This document shows, piece by piece, positions 11,882 through 25,418 of a stretch of DNA of 64,000 nucleotides. The number at the start of each line of letters is the position of its first letter. Positions within the stretch are counted from its first letter, which is position 1. The notes under the pieces are model-generated. The model did not search any database. It saw only the letters and a list, made by a program, of their open reading frames with translations, and was not told the origin of the DNA. The position numbers were made by a program, and so were the translations under genes. The stretch spans positions 682,001 to 746,000 of the forward strand of contig JAVTVJ010000228.1 in NCBI GenBank assembly GCA_034509425.1. Direction: 5' to 3'. The DNA is from Eopsaltria australis. Its lineage: Eukaryota; Chordata; Aves; Passeriformes; Petroicidae.

Positions 11882-12945
11882 CCCACGTTCACCAGGGGGA
11901 CGTGAGGGTGGCACCTCCAGTTCTGCCTTTTCCTTTTGAGCTGGATTAACCACACGGCATGGCACGGCACCACACCAAACCAAACCCAGCCTAAGAGGGA
12001 TTCTGGGTTGTCTATTCCCATGCCAAGGAAGGAGCAGAGGGATGAGGTGGGCTCTCCAGCAGGTGCAGTCTATAGGTGCCACCACCTTTTGGGGGGTATT
12101 TTCTGAGTGGCCTCGTGGCAGGTGACTCTCCCACCACTCTGGGCCTTGTCTGTGCATGGACCAAACATCCTGGAGAGAATTTCAGAGGGCTCCAGCTTCT
12201 GTCAGGTGCTTCCAGTGAGCAGAAGCTGGGCACTGACTGGACCATGCTGCTATACAGGACTCCAGGGCTGTTGACCTGCCCAGATCCAGCTGCATTTTGG
12301 CAAGCTGGAGCAGCTGTTTGCCAGGGGATCTGTTTCTAAAAGCCACAGCAATGCTGGTGGTTTTGCCCATGTCATGAAGCAAGGTGGAAGGGGTCTGGAA
12401 AGCCAGCTGGGAGCACCCTGCCCCTGGGTACAGAGGTGCCAGCATAGAGTTGCATTGTTGCAGGACAGAGGTGCTTTGGCAGGGAATGCACTGGCCCCCT
12501 GGGTGCCATGAGGGAATTTGGTGTTAATGTGTTAAAAATGCAGCTCAGCTCAGGACAAGCCCAGGTGGGCTTTCAGTCTGGAGGTCTGATAGACCCAGTG
12601 GAGCTGAGCTGGTGCTGGGATGGGGAATGGGAAGTGCAGATCTGGCAGAGGATGCATTGCCCTCGGCCTCAGCAGCAAGTGCTGGCCAGCCATGAAGCAA
12701 ACCCTGTGGAACATTTCCTCATTCAGTGTCTCCTGTGGTGTCTCACCGAAATCACAGGGCAGGAGTCACTGGCCTTGGGGGCCCATCCTCCGGCTCCTCC
12801 TCCCTCCCCGGGTCTGGACTTTGGGCCATTTGCAAATGTGCTCTATTTGGGTCTTATTTAACTGATGCCCATCCTGAGCTGTTAACTCTTACCTGCGATA
12901 TTCCCAGTGCTGGACTTCCTGATGAGGCAATCAGGAGCCTCTGAT

Positions 12946-13005
12946 CCTATCCTATCCTATCCTATCCTATCCTATCCTATCCTATCCTATCCTATCCTAT
13001 CCTAT
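12946..13005. repeat. (CCTAT)12 microsatellite
   Basis: Twelve perfect consecutive CCTAT units are present, with partial units on both sides. The perfect copies indicate a young array that is likely to vary in length between individuals. Confidence 0.97.
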
Positions 13006-16000
13006 CCCCATCTACCCTGATCTAATCCCTTTTCTCTCTCTGGACTTTCCTACCCTATATAAACCCTCTGATCTTCTTTTTTCCACTCCATGCTTGTGTG
13101 TGAATGCAGCTGGGAAAACATCTGTGTTCCTACAGTTTCTTCAGCTCCTGGAAAAGGTGTGGAGAGAAGCTGGATTTTTTCTGCCATCCTTTTCCTGAAA
13201 TGCCCTGTCAGGGGCCTTTCCAGGACCACTGTGTGGGCTGGTCTTCATCCATCCTTCCACAGGGCATCCATGCTGGCTCCCAGCACTCAGCTGGCACTGG
13301 GGATCAGTCAGGGCTTCCCACAAGAAGGTTCTGCCCATGGTTTGAAAATAGCATTTATTTGCTCTGAGTTACCATAGTTACTGGTGGAAGTCGTGTGGCT
13401 CCTGCTGCTGGGTTGGGAGATTCTCTCCAATGTGGCATCACCATCTGGTTCTACCTTCACCTATGGAAAAGGCAGGAATTTCTTGGGCATTGGGTGGGCT
13501 CTGCATGGGATGCCCCTCCTCCCCCGGCGCCCTTCAGCAACCCACTGGCTGCACCTGCAGTTCTGTCACAGATTTTCAGTCCTCAGTCACAGGGTTTGCA
13601 TTTCTAGGAGGAGTTAATGTGGTTTTCCCAGCACAAAGCCTGTCCCTATGCTGCATCTTGGAGCTCTTGGAAGCAGACAGAGAGCCAGCACACCAACCTC
13701 CCACCATACCCCACACCTGGTTTTTGGGAAGCTGGTTTGCAAATGGGGGCCTGGAACAGCTGACATATCCTGGAGAGGCGATTTTCGAGACATGATGCTT
13801 GGTGAGACGGGGATGCAGCTTGGGAAGGATGCTTGGCAGCTGGGAGCCACGTGTGGGCTGTGCTCCCAGGGCTCCCCTGCAAAGACACTCAGAGAAGTAC
13901 AAACCCAGTGCTTGGGTGTGCCTGGCACTGGAGCCTCCCAGCCATGGGGTTTTCCTGCCAGAGGCTTGTGGGTGCAAGCAGTGTTTGTTACCTTCCCACA
14001 GCCATGGCTGACACCACCCCACAGAGCGAGCCTGAAGCCAGCCTGGGGTGCCACTGGGACTCTCCTGCCTGTGGATATTCTCCAGCTGCCCTGAGAGCTG
14101 CCCTGGGGACACAGGGAGAGGAGTATGTTGGGGACAGGATGTGGCAGGACAAATCCAGGCCCAGGGTATCACAATCTAAGGATGGAGCTGCTGCCAGATG
14201 CTGAGAATAGGCAGCCATAGTGCACCAAGAAAGAGAAGGATGATTTTGGGTCATTGCACTCAGTTTTGGGGAGAAAACCCAGGTTAGTGAGGGCAGAAAC
14301 TTTGTGCTGCCTGGGTGGGAGCTGCTTGAGAACCATGTGCTGGGCTGCTCCCAATGTGTCCTTTGTCACTGAACTGGAACAGTGCCATGGCTCTGCCCCC
14401 ATAACCTGCTCCTTCTCTGTGCTGCCAGCTCTTCCTTGGCCCATGGCCCTGGCAGGTGGGGAGGGAGATAAACACCTGGCTGGCTGGCAGAACAGCACCT
14501 TCCTGCAGAACTGCTGAGCACAAAGTGCTGAAGAATCGCTGCCCAGAGATGCATCAGGGCAGGAGTCTCTTCTCCTCTCCCTGCCTCCCTCCCTGGCTCA
14601 GCTCGAATCAGACTCCTCACTACCAATTAGCAAATTAAAGCCAATCCCTCTGGCACTTCCCAGGTATTCCTACACAGCTACTTTGCTTGTGGCTCCTCTA
14701 GCCTTGGCTCCTGCACTCTGATGGAGCACCACTTTCAGCATGCTGCCATGCTGTGCCTGCCAGCCTCTCCTCCAAGGTTCCCATGCTTGTGGACCCCTCA
14801 AGAACTAGAGATGAGACTGAGATGGTGTTGGTGCCAGTGGCAGCTCAGTGGCAGCTGTCTGGGAGCCCCTGAAGCTCCTGTCCTCTGCAGCTCACGGATG
14901 CAGTGTTACCCCCACCTCCCACTCCCCTCCTGCACACATTCTCTGTCGGGCTTGACTAATATACTCAGAGAAGGATATTTTTGACTGGGTGAAGAAATTT
15001 GTCCAAACAAGGTCAGAGTGTCCCCAACAATTGTTCTGTGCATAGGTTGGGGCAACCAGTTCATCTGCAGATGTATTTCTGGGTGTGGGTGCTGGCAGTG
15101 CCCCAATCACTTTGCCTGGCCAGGGGGACCACGGGAGCTGTGCTCTAGCCTCTGGCGGCTCCCGTTGGTTCACAGTGGCGCAGGACATCCCACGGCCTCA
15201 CCTCCCTGCCTCACTGTCGGGCAAACGACGTAGCAGCCGGTGCCTTTCCTGGCCATGTCCCTGCTGCCCAGGACCACTGTGGGTAAGCCAACTAAAGCAG
15301 CGCTCGGTTGTCGCTTTTTAAGGAAAGACAAACTGGAAGACAGAAGGAATGTGTTTCCTTTGTTATGGTTATTCCCCTCTCAGGCTATTGTTTCCTTGCC
15401 CGGTTTGCTGGGGAAAGCCAAGCCCTGGCTGCCCCTGGAGCTGCTGCCGCGCAAAAAGGTACGAGACCTTTTTATTTTAAGCGTAATTTTTGTATTTCCC
15501 TTGCAGGCAGTTCCTCTCCTCCAACCCCCGCTATGAAACGTCCCGCCAGTGGCGAGAGGACAGTTGTCTAATCATGGGCATGAGGTGACATCTGTTTATA
15601 CGAGCCCCGCCCCGGGCGGGCAATCCGCGGTACCCGCTGGCGGCTGCGGGGACCAGCGCTTTTTTCCGAAAGCATGGACACCTTCTCTGGAATCAGCATC
15701 TCGTTGGGAAGGAGCAAGACCACAAGAACGCAGGAAAGGCTGCCGCAGTGGGAGGGAGTTTCTGTTCCTCTTGGGTAGGAAGAAATGTTCACCCAAACCC
15801 AAAATTCATATCCTGAGACCGGGTATGCTGGTCTGAGCTCTCAGGGTCTGCCCTACCTCTGGCTCCACGTGCTGCTTTCTCCTCTAAGCCTCTGGAGACC
15901 AAAGTGGTGGTGCCTGCAGCCAGGGACACACTCAGCCCCAGAAGATGGTATTTTAGAGCTGCCTTGGCAGGACAGAGAAGAAAAAACCGCAGATTTCCCC

Positions 16001-16602
16001 ATCAGCCCAGCCCCAAGGCTGGGATTTGTCACATTACAAAGGGGACTGAGCCCTCAATGTCTCTGGCTGCTGCAGCCAAGAAAAGTGGAGGCAGACCCAG
16101 GTGGGACCCCAGTCTGGGGCTGTTACCCCTCTGTCCTGCGTGCCAGAGGCTGTTTGGGATTTCCTCTGCCCATGCTCATCATCGACCATGGGTGTGGTAT
16201 CCAACACCTCCTTTGAAGGAAGCTCCATCATGCCTAGTCAAAGATGGCCTTATTCAGGCCTGTCCTAGCAAAAAGAACACACCACAGGGAAATCCAGACA
16301 CCTCCAAAGGCTCCAGTTCAAGTTTTTAGTAGAGTGGGGGGCAGCTGGTTACCTGCAGGTCCCTGCTGGCCATTTACATTTGTGTTATAGGTGCATCCCA
16401 GGCCTCAGCCCATGCCCACCACTGCTGGCAGATGTGCTGCCCTCAGGGCTGAAATATCCACGGAAGATGATATCTAATAGGAGCAATTACTGTGTACCAT
16501 GGACCTGCTCATCTCAATGACACAAAAGCAGCAGATCTGCATAATGATCCTAGGGTTTCCAAAGCTCTGTCCTCTGTTTTCTAGTGCTTTTTAAGCTGCC
16601 CA
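13006..16602. other. Gene-less stretch with one TATA-like motif and a CpG cluster
   Basis: I recognise no gene here. TATATAAA, a perfect TATA-box match, is at 13056-13063 just after the pentamer array. CpG-richer sequence with exon-like splice signals lies at 15150-15690 and is listed separately. The rest is ordinary unique sequence with chance open frames. Confidence 0.45.
15150..15690. other. Small CpG-rich cluster with exon-like splice signals, unidentified
   Basis: CG dinucleotides are clearly more frequent here than in the flanks, especially at 15535-15670. On the plus strand a pyrimidine tract ending in ctctcag near 15384 is followed by an open stretch (SLPGLLGKAKPWLPLELLPRK fragment, in-frame part) and a GTACGAG donor-like site near 15460, then a further ttgcag acceptor-like site near 15506. 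The implied intron of under 60 nt is too short for a vertebrate, so a simple two-exon reading fails. No protein family is recognised. It may be a weak promoter or a noncoding RNA exon. Confidence 0.25.
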
Positions 16603-17135
16603 TCATGGAATTATTTAGGTTTGAAAAGACAACTGAGATCATTGAATCCAAGCATTACCCTAGTTCGGCCAAGGCCACCACTAAACTATGTCCCCAAATA
16701 CCCTAAGGCTACTTGCTTCTTGAATGCTTTTAGGAATAGTGATTCCATCACTACCTGGGCAGCTGTGCCAGTGCCCAACCACCCTTTCCATGGAGAAATT
16801 TTCCTTAATATCCAATCTGAACCTCCCCTGGCACAACTTCAGGCTGTTTCTTTTATCCTGTCCCTGTTCCCTGGGAGCCGAACCTGACCCTGTCCCCCCC
16901 AGCTGCCCCCTCCTGTCAGGGAGTTGTGCAGAGCCACAAGGTCCCCCCCTGAGCCTCCTTTTCTCCAGGCTGAGCCTCTCCCCCTCCCCACTCCCTCAGC
17001 CACTCCTGGTGCTCCAGCCCTTTCCCCAGCTCTGTTCCCTTCTCTGGACATGTTCCAGCACCTCAGTGTCTTGTCATGAGAGGCTCAGAAATGACCCTAG
17101 AACTGGAAGTGCCTCAGCAGTGCCCAGCACAGGGG
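16603..17135 (-). mobile_element. CR1 LINE fragment, 3' part, old copy
   Basis: The plus strand reads as the reverse complement of a CR1 3' end: wording like tttgaaaagacaactgagatcattgaa, then the tccatggagaaattttccttaatatcc block and the tctccaggctgagcc segment typical of the CR1 region upstream of the 3' UTR. Divergence from the usual avian consensus is high. This is the longest CR1 piece in the window. No intact reverse-transcriptase frame remains. Confidence 0.85.
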
Positions 17136-20100
17136 TTTGTCATTGCCCTGGGCCTGTTGCCACGCCACGGCTGGTACAGGACAGGTGTCACTGGCCACTG
17201 TTGACCACAGGCAGCTGTCATGGGCTCTGCAGGCATTGCCTACTGCAGAGACAACTTCAGTTTGGGCTCCTTGTTGGGGCAGAGCCATTAACCACCGAGT
17301 TATGGAGAAGACACAGCCAAGTTTTGGAGAAGTCACAGCCAAGACGGCAAAGTTCAGTGGCTGCAGATGAAAAGGGCAAGAGCGTTTGCAGATGACAAAA
17401 GATCATACAGGGATGTTGGCTCAGAAAAGGGGAAGAGAGAGAGGAGACTCAGTGGAAAGATTGGGGGGGGTGGGGGAGATATGAAAACAATTGGTTCCTC
17501 TTTCTACCATATCCCCTAAGTACAGCACAGAAATTAAAGGGCAGCAAATGTTGAACAGATTAAAAGAAGCTGATTTTATATATTTTATTTATTAGTTCGG
17601 AAAATGTAGGCATTGTTGAGAAAGCCAGAGGTAAGGACAGACATGGCACGAAGCCCAGGGGACAATAAAGGTGACAATTAAGCACTGTATTTTCCAGCAC
17701 TGCTTTGAGGGTTTAAAAAAACAAGAGGTTTTACAGTGGGCATAAAACCAGCTTTGTGATTCCTTTTGGGAGAGGGGGAAACACCATCACCTTTAGTCCC
17801 TGATAGAAACTGGAGACAGCTGGTATGAGTGCAGCCACATGATATCCTCACAGCCTGGTCCTGCACTGGACTCTCTTCTTCGTCCTCTCCCTGGAGTGAG
17901 AAAGCGGCTGGACACTCTTGGCATGTGCTGGGAAAGAGAGGACACCTCTAATCACAGGGGGACTGTGATTAGATTGCAGCCCCATATCTAAGATCAGGAC
18001 AGGGAGCCTCCCCCCAGCCAAACATCTCAACCAAATCTCAGTTTGGTTCCTCCTCCATCTTCCCTCCAGGATACACAAGGCTCTGTCCTCACTCATCCTT
18101 CACACACAGCTGGCTCCAGACTGGCTGAGCCCAGAGGCAAGGGATGGCCTGCACAGTCCCAGACCTTTCCAAGGAACAGCCATTTCTTCCACACAGAGAT
18201 TTTTTCCCATTAGCTGACACAGTCAGGATCACATGGGGAAGCTGAGCTCAGGAACAGCTCGTTATTTCAGAACGCCTGTACATGTGTATTAGTAATATAT
18301 GCTGAGGCACTGGCTCACCCCAGCTACTGCTTGTTCCCTGGGCACTTCTCATCCACGTGGTCCAGTCCTCCCTCCCCATTTCCATGCTTGCAGGAAAGCT
18401 CCCGAGTGCTGCAGCAGGCCTTGGATGGAGATCTCTGCATCTCACTGGGAGCTATGGGCTCGGAGCTCCTGGCTGGGGCCACTGGGTGGGAGGCGGCAGC
18501 TCAGTGTGCTGGATCTCACCAGGCAGCCCTGGGGATGGCACAGCCTGCAGGAAGGGCAGCAGGGAACTTTGGGATTGGCATTTAGGGATTTTTGGCCCCT
18601 AAGGGTTTCAGGACAGATCCATCTGTGCTTGTTTTGGTGACAGTGAGGGACCAGCAGCAGGGAGGATGAGCTCAGGATAAGGTCATTTGGAGAACACCAG
18701 GGTTGTTTGGGGCCAGGGCAGAGCTGCTCCTCAGGGGACAGTGGCTGGCTCCAGGCATCAAGTGAGACCTGTTAGATAATCCCCATTTCTGCAGCCTTGA
18801 GAGAAGGGTGACCCCGATCCCATGCATAAGGAGGAAGAGAGCTGGTTCCACAGCTTCGGTATGACCAGAAGGACTGGCATTGCTTATTAATGGCCTGTGG
18901 CACTGGCCACTGTGGCAGTGCTCAGGGCCACAAGGGCTCACTGTTGGACACGGCTGCTCCTGCGTGGCTCAGAGCAGTGTGTTTCTGCTGAAAACTGCAC
19001 AGAAGTTCAAAACTTCCCCATCTTCCCTCTTCCCTGTGCTTGTAGTGCAGCTCTCCTGCCTGGAGGGATATGTTAATCATGTGCCTTTCATCAACCCTGG
19101 CAAGTGGCTTTTCACACAGATTCACATCCCTGGATTTCACATCACTGCCCTTCTGAAAACCTCCCAGGCCGGAGGCACAGAGCCTGGGAAGGATGAGGAC
19201 CTTGAGCAGCCATCTCTCAGGCTCTTGTAACCTCTACAAGTTCTCCCCTTCAGTAGGGTGCAGATTAAATATTAAACTCTTAGAAACATCCCTTGCTTCA
19301 GAAAAACCATGTAAAGGCAGCACAGCCGACTGGAGTGTACCCTTGTTGTGTGTACAAGGAAACACGGATCCAGCCCCAGCAAGCAGGCTCCAGCTGCCTG
19401 AGGGACGGACCACGGCAAAGGTCATGAGACAAATCAGGCCAAAAGCTTCTGCCTGGAGCGTGTTTGTGCTGGTTTACGGGACAAAAGCCTGCCCTTCCAC
19501 TTCCTTTGGGCAGCCCTGGACCCTCTTCTTTGCAAACAGCTCTCAGGACAGACCAGGAGCTGGGACTGGCTCTGACCCAGGCTGGAGGTTGCTCTGACCC
19601 AGGGAATAGGCTGGAGCAAACATCTGCTCCCACCAGCCAAAGGAGTAGCACATTTCCCTCCTAAATATGGGCTAGAGATGCTCCCCAGGAGGCCAGTCCA
19701 AGCTGGAGGCGTCTCCAACACTGTCAGAGGGCTGAGCACAAGGCGGGCAGCTGGTCTGGAGAGGTGCTCCCACACTTCCTTGGAAAGCCCTATCTTGCCC
19801 CTTCCTCCACCCCAAGGCTCTGTCGAACACATTAATAAAATTTCCTCAGTGAATCAGTTATTCCTTCTGTGGTTTCCACTTCTTAATTTCAAAAATCTGT
19901 TCATAAGTCTGTTATTGCTCATTGGGGAAGAAAGCCATCCCAAGGAGACCCACACCCTCAGGAATTCTGGAAGCTATGGCCCTGCAGTCCTTAAGTTGAA
20001 CTCGGATGAACTGCTGAATTCAGTTTCCCAGTTGGAGTCAACCCTGGGGCACAACCCATGGTGGGCTGCAAAGAAAGCCATGACTCTGGGAAATGCTTTG

Positions 20101-23100
20101 CCCCACAAGAGCACAGTATCCTGCAGGAGCTGTGGCTGGTGTTCTGGAATGCAAGAAAAGCCTAACGATCTTGAGAGAGAAGTTATGACTGTTCGTTAGG
20201 CAGATCCCTACAGGAGCATCCACAAGTATTTCTGTGAGCTGTGGAACTGCTGAGATCCATTTTCCTCTGGCATTTTCCTTTTGTCTCAAGGGTGGGTAAC
20301 TGGGGGGGGGGGCGGAATTCTGCTCCCCAGCAGGGTTCCAGCCCTGCCACAGCCCTGTGGGAAGCAGTGCTAGAGATTGCTGCCTGGTTCTGTGGAACAG
20401 GCAGCCAAACCTGGTGAAATTCAGATCTCTGAGACATTGCTGCCTCTTTCCCCAATAACTTGGTTTGAGTGTGGCCATGGGGAAGTCCTGCAGCATTTTG
20501 GCTCTGGAGGCAGTGAGGAAGCCCAGTTCCACTGTGCCCAAGTGTTATGCTGTTGTCCAGGTGAGGGGAGTGGGTGGCTGCAGAGTGCTGCACCACGGAG
20601 ACACAGCTGCTTGTGGCCAAGCTCTGGGGGTGCCAAGGACTGATGCAGATGTACTCCTTGTGCCAGGTGGCTGCCAGAACCTGGACTGCAGGGCACCACA
20701 GCTCGGCAGGACCCCCCATGGCCACTGGCCTTGTGCTGCTGGAGCTGGCAGAGCTATCTGCAGGCAGGTGTGATTTGCTATGCAGGAAGTCTATGGAAAA
20801 GGTGCCGGCCTGGATGTACACCTCGACCCAGCTCAGCAGTGACAGCTTGTAGAGGTTCAGCCCTAAATCTCCCTTGAACAAAACTGGACAAGCTGTTGCT
20901 CTGCAGGATTCACAGTGAGCAGCCAACCTCGTCTGAATTGTGGTCTTTCTTGAGCTTGAATTCAGAGCCTCATCAAGCTGAGTGTGCCAAGCATGGTGTA
21001 TTCAGACCCCTGCAGCAGGTAAGGAAGCAAAAGGAAAAAAATATTCTGGGAGAGGGACTGGCTCCCTGCAACACAGCCAAGAGCTTCACAGAGTGAGGGG
21101 GCAAAAGTGGGTCTTCACATAAATCCAGAGAAGTTTAAGGAGGAGGATTTCACAGCACGAGGAAGATGTTTAAGGAAGAGGAACAGACTGAGACCCAGCC
21201 ACTGCCAGCAGGAGAGTTCTGGCTGCAGCCAGCTGTGCTGCTGAGTTAGTGCAGCCAACACTGGTGCTGCTCTGGAATGCTCATAGATCAAAAATGTGTA
21301 CTCCCAGTCATTTATGGGCCAGAAGATCCAGCATCACACAGGCTGGGAAGATAAGGTACTGACCAGTTGCTTGCTGCGCTTGCAGTTTTCCCCATGAGCT
21401 TCCAGACCTGCCTCCTTCATCTCATGGCTGAAGGATCAGGAGGATGCATCCAGTCAGAAACCCTTCAGTCAATGGCACGTGGAGGGCACAGCTGTAACTC
21501 CACAGGACATTTAACCATGGAAAGAGAGGTGACTCAACATGCAGGCCATGGACTAAAGCTGTGTCAGCAATGGGAGGTGCATCCCCGGGTTCAGGACAGT
21601 GCCGACAGTCCTGGTGCCTTATCTACCCTTGCCCAGCAGCAGCCAGCTGCAGGTTTGCAAAGCAGGAACAAACGCGCTCCACTTTTCCCCAGCTTAAGTC
21701 TGTACCCAGCTCCACCCAAGAGCTGTTTCTGTGGTCTGAAATCAGTCAGTAGCAGCCTATGTCACCAGAGGACAGCCAAGGAGTGGAGCTACGACCCTCC
21801 CAGAGGCTCAGGCACAGGCTCTGCAGCCCAAAGCAGTGCTCGGGAAGGGCAATAGCAGGGCAGGGCTGGAAACACCCAGTGAGGGGCTTGAAAAGACAGG
21901 AAACCCTTTACATTTGCTGCCAGAGGCAATGTTGTGCCACAGCTGGTTATAAAACATCTCTCAAGGAAGCAGGTGTCTCTGAGACATTTACATAAAAGCC
22001 TGTTAAGAAAATCCAGAAAAAGAAAGCACAACTGGCAAACATCAGGCTCTTCTCACACTGCAGCAGCACAGTGAGACACAGCACAGCCTTTCTTTTCCAT
22101 TTCAGGCTCCTGCAGCTGCTACCAGCCCTGAGACATTATCCAGGACCTTCCCACCACTATGCTTTCCAGGCAAGACACCAAGCTTCTGCTGCCTGATGCA
22201 ATCAAACACATTCCCCTCTCAGGTCTCAGTCACTAGGTTTACGGTAGCTGCAAGGTCCCAAAACAGCTGCCTGCACTGCTCAGCTCCCCATGATCCCTCA
22301 CTTACACCTTCCTGCTACTAAGCACCTTCATGATTAAGTTTACGGCCTTTAAGTGAGTTGTAAAATTGTGATTTATGGTATTTAAGGCTCACATCAACTT
22401 TGGAAACCATGTGAATCCCTTTTGGATTGCAGGGATGGGTTTACTGGTGATGGAGGCACAGGACCAGGCTAAGAGGAACCTCTAGTGGACACAGGCTTCC
22501 TGTGCAGCAAACCTCCTGACAGTGCAGAGCTGGCTGGAGACTCATGTGGAAATTGTTTATGCCAGCTCAACTACCCCTTTTCCACACTGCATTGCCTTAA
22601 ACCACAGCTCTGCTCTCTCTGGAAATGTACAGCAGCATGGGAAGGCCAGATTTGTGGTGAGTTGAATATAGTGGGGTGGGAGTTTTTTTTGGGGAAAAAC
22701 CCAAATCCCTTTGGCCTGACAGCAGTTTGTTTAAACTCCCAAATTTCATGGAATTCCACTTTTTAAATTTACATCCTTGGTCACTCCATGGTCTGATTGC
22801 AACTTACAGGTGTTGGTGGCCAGAAGACACCCCTAACCTCCATTTTAAACCAAGGCTGGGCTGGGGCAAACCATGCTCACTGCCCTGCAAAGGGAAGCAG
22901 GCTCATGTCAGAATTTGCTATCTAGACTTCACAGTCAGTTTGACACCTGATCTCAGGGAAGTCTTCTGAGATCTGAAATATTCAGGAACTGTGTACCACC
23001 TCACCGCAGTGAGTTCTGTCAGAGAACACATGATCCAGGGTTTCTCTCAGTTTCAGGGTTTCTTTTGCTATGAGCTCTACAGGAAGGAAAAGACCAGAAC

Positions 23101-25000
23101 AAAGGACAAGGTCAGCAGCCTCCACAGTCAAATACCTTTAATATAATCCAAGATTCTGCACAGTGACAAAAATACCATTGACGCAGGGCAGTGATTCCAA
23201 GATAAGGTAGAAAACCAATTCAGCAGCACATCACCACTCATCTGAAGAAAACATCACCCTAAATAGTACACACACATTCAACCTGACTATGAATAGTCTG
23301 AAATTCATGACAGAGAGCTGCATAACAGCCAGGTGCCCACGCCTCGGCTGCACCCAACAGCCTGACTCAATGTCACTTGCAGGAGCTGAGCTCTCGCGAT
23401 GCCACAGTTGTGGGTCAGCTCCTGGCTGTTGCATCAGTGTCCCCATGGGCAGAGGAGGTCATGCCCCACTAAACATGAGGATGAATTTCCAAGGACAAAG
23501 TACACAATTTCAATACACACACATGAAGAGCAGTTGATGGATCACCACATTTGTGGATCACCACAGATCTCTATTGGCATGGTTTAACTCTTCAAAGAAC
23601 AGTACTGGCCCCCACTCCATTTTGACTTCAGATATGTAACCAGAGAGGAAATTAGTTCTCCCCTTCCCTTTGCGTATTTGCCTCTATTAACAGGAGGTTG
23701 ATTAATGTGCTGCATCAGAAAAAGGAGCATGCCAAAGTACAGGAGCTGCAGGAAAGACAGCTCAGGTGCAGTGAAGTCTGTCCAGCCTGGTTGTAACTGG
23801 ATACAATTCCTGTGGCCTGCAAACAGCTTTGTTGCCATTTACAGTGAAGTCAGGTTTCTGATGGCAGGAGTTTCTAATTTTTTCTGCCTTCAAGGAATAT
23901 GACAAAGCAAAAAGCAGCTTCTCAAGAAAGCACAGATGCTCTTGCAGAACTCTGCTGACCAACACTCAGCCCGCAGCTCCTGCAGCTCCCAGCCCAACCC
24001 CATCCTGTGACTGGCACTCTGGCTGCTACCAGCAGGACCACAAATGGACTACAGCCTATTTCAACAGCTGTTCAGAGCTGTAACAACAGACTAAAGCATG
24101 GCTGGAGTACTTGAGATAACTCCACTTTTTGATAAGGTGTCCATTGTAGTCATTGTCTTCAAAATCAGCCTGTGACCTCCACCTCAAGAGTTTTGCATGA
24201 AACAAAGGGTTTGAACTTCAATATACAGTTGGTTAGCAAAAACCATTAACTACACAGACAGGAAAAATGCCTCTTTGCTACTGGAAAGACGACCAAGTCA
24301 AAACGCTGTTCTTCTAAGGCGTCTCACAATCACAACAGGAATGATGGATGAGGATTTGCACATGACAAGGAATATCCATTTTTACTGAACTCAAGGACTG
24401 TGTGAAGTTGCTGCAGCACTGTAGAACTGCTCTCCCTGGATTATTGCAGCTTCTTGCCCATGCAGGCTATTCCAGTTCAAACCATACAGACCAGCCCCAC
24501 AGGGTGGCTGTGGCAGGGCAGTGCTTTATCAAGCTAAACCAGTCCTGTGCATGGTGTCCAGTACTGCTCCCTGGATTCTCACACTGATATCCTATGATGA
24601 GTTTCTGAGAAACCAGGAGTTATTTCAGATTCCAAACACCCAAATCATTGTGCACCAAGAACAGAGCAGGGAAAGCAGCATGTTTCTGAGAAATGTTTCT
24701 TAGATATGGCTTAAGACAAGGTATTGACACAGTTGCATCCAGCACGGATGCAAGCGAGGAAATCCTATCACACTGCCAGGTGCAGCCAAGTTTTTGCAGA
24801 TAAAATTTATTCATTTGGAGTAGAACATTACACTTCCACAAATCCTACCAACACACAGCTCCAGGGAATTTCTGACAATAAGCTGGAAATTAATACTATT
24901 GTGTTTCTGAGGTGTTTTTTGTTCCCAAGGGCACCTCCTCAGACAAGCTCAGAAGAAGAGATGCAAACAAAACTGAAATCCCACCTTCACTAAGGGGAAC
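17136..25000. other. Gene-less stretch between ATP6V0C and the end of TBC1D24
   Basis: No coding exon, structural RNA or clear transposon is seen. Part of the right end may belong to a long TBC1D24 3' UTR, because the human gene has a 3' UTR of several kilobases (from memory). Open frames up to 247 codons (for example 20183-20926 minus) show no family signature and overlap equally long frames on the other strand. Confidence 0.45.
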
Positions 25001-25412
25001 CTACACTTTTTGAGTGATTTATTTTGTCTGAGGAAGCTCGTGGGATACCTGTAAGGGCAAAGTGACATGGGTGGCTTGGAAAAAGAGAAGGCAGCATCAT
25101 CCAGTGTTTGCAAAAAGTCAGATATGACTGAGTTCTTCCACATCAAAATACATCAGCATAACTGAATTACCTCTCGCAGTTCAATGAAGTTTATGGTAAA
25201 CTTGTGAAAAGACAAGTGGACAGAACTCACTGTGTTAGAAGGAGAAAGGGAGGCCCAGTGCTGACTCTCAGATAGGGTGAGAGAATCCAATTGCAAATAC
25301 AAATGGTGCAAAAAACATCTTAAACTGTCTGCACATGGGCTAATTTTTCAAAGAGTTATTTTGACAAAAATTCAAAATGGCAGCTTAAACACCACATCTT
25401 GTTTTTGCTAAG

Positions 25413-25418
25413 TTTATT
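25413..25418 (-). terminator. TBC1D24: Candidate polyadenylation signal of TBC1D24
   Basis: AATAAA on the minus strand lies about 1.5 kb after the TBC1D24 stop codon and is followed about 15-30 nt downstream by a GT-rich stretch (gatgtggtgttt), as expected for a cleavage site. Two further AATAAA hexamers at 25018-25023 and 24806-24811 could serve as later sites. Choosing between them needs RNA data. Confidence 0.35.

Noticed and set aside
20183..20926. 247-codon minus-strand ORF
   Set aside because: No recognised motif, overlapping chance frames on the plus strand, and no splice or promoter context.
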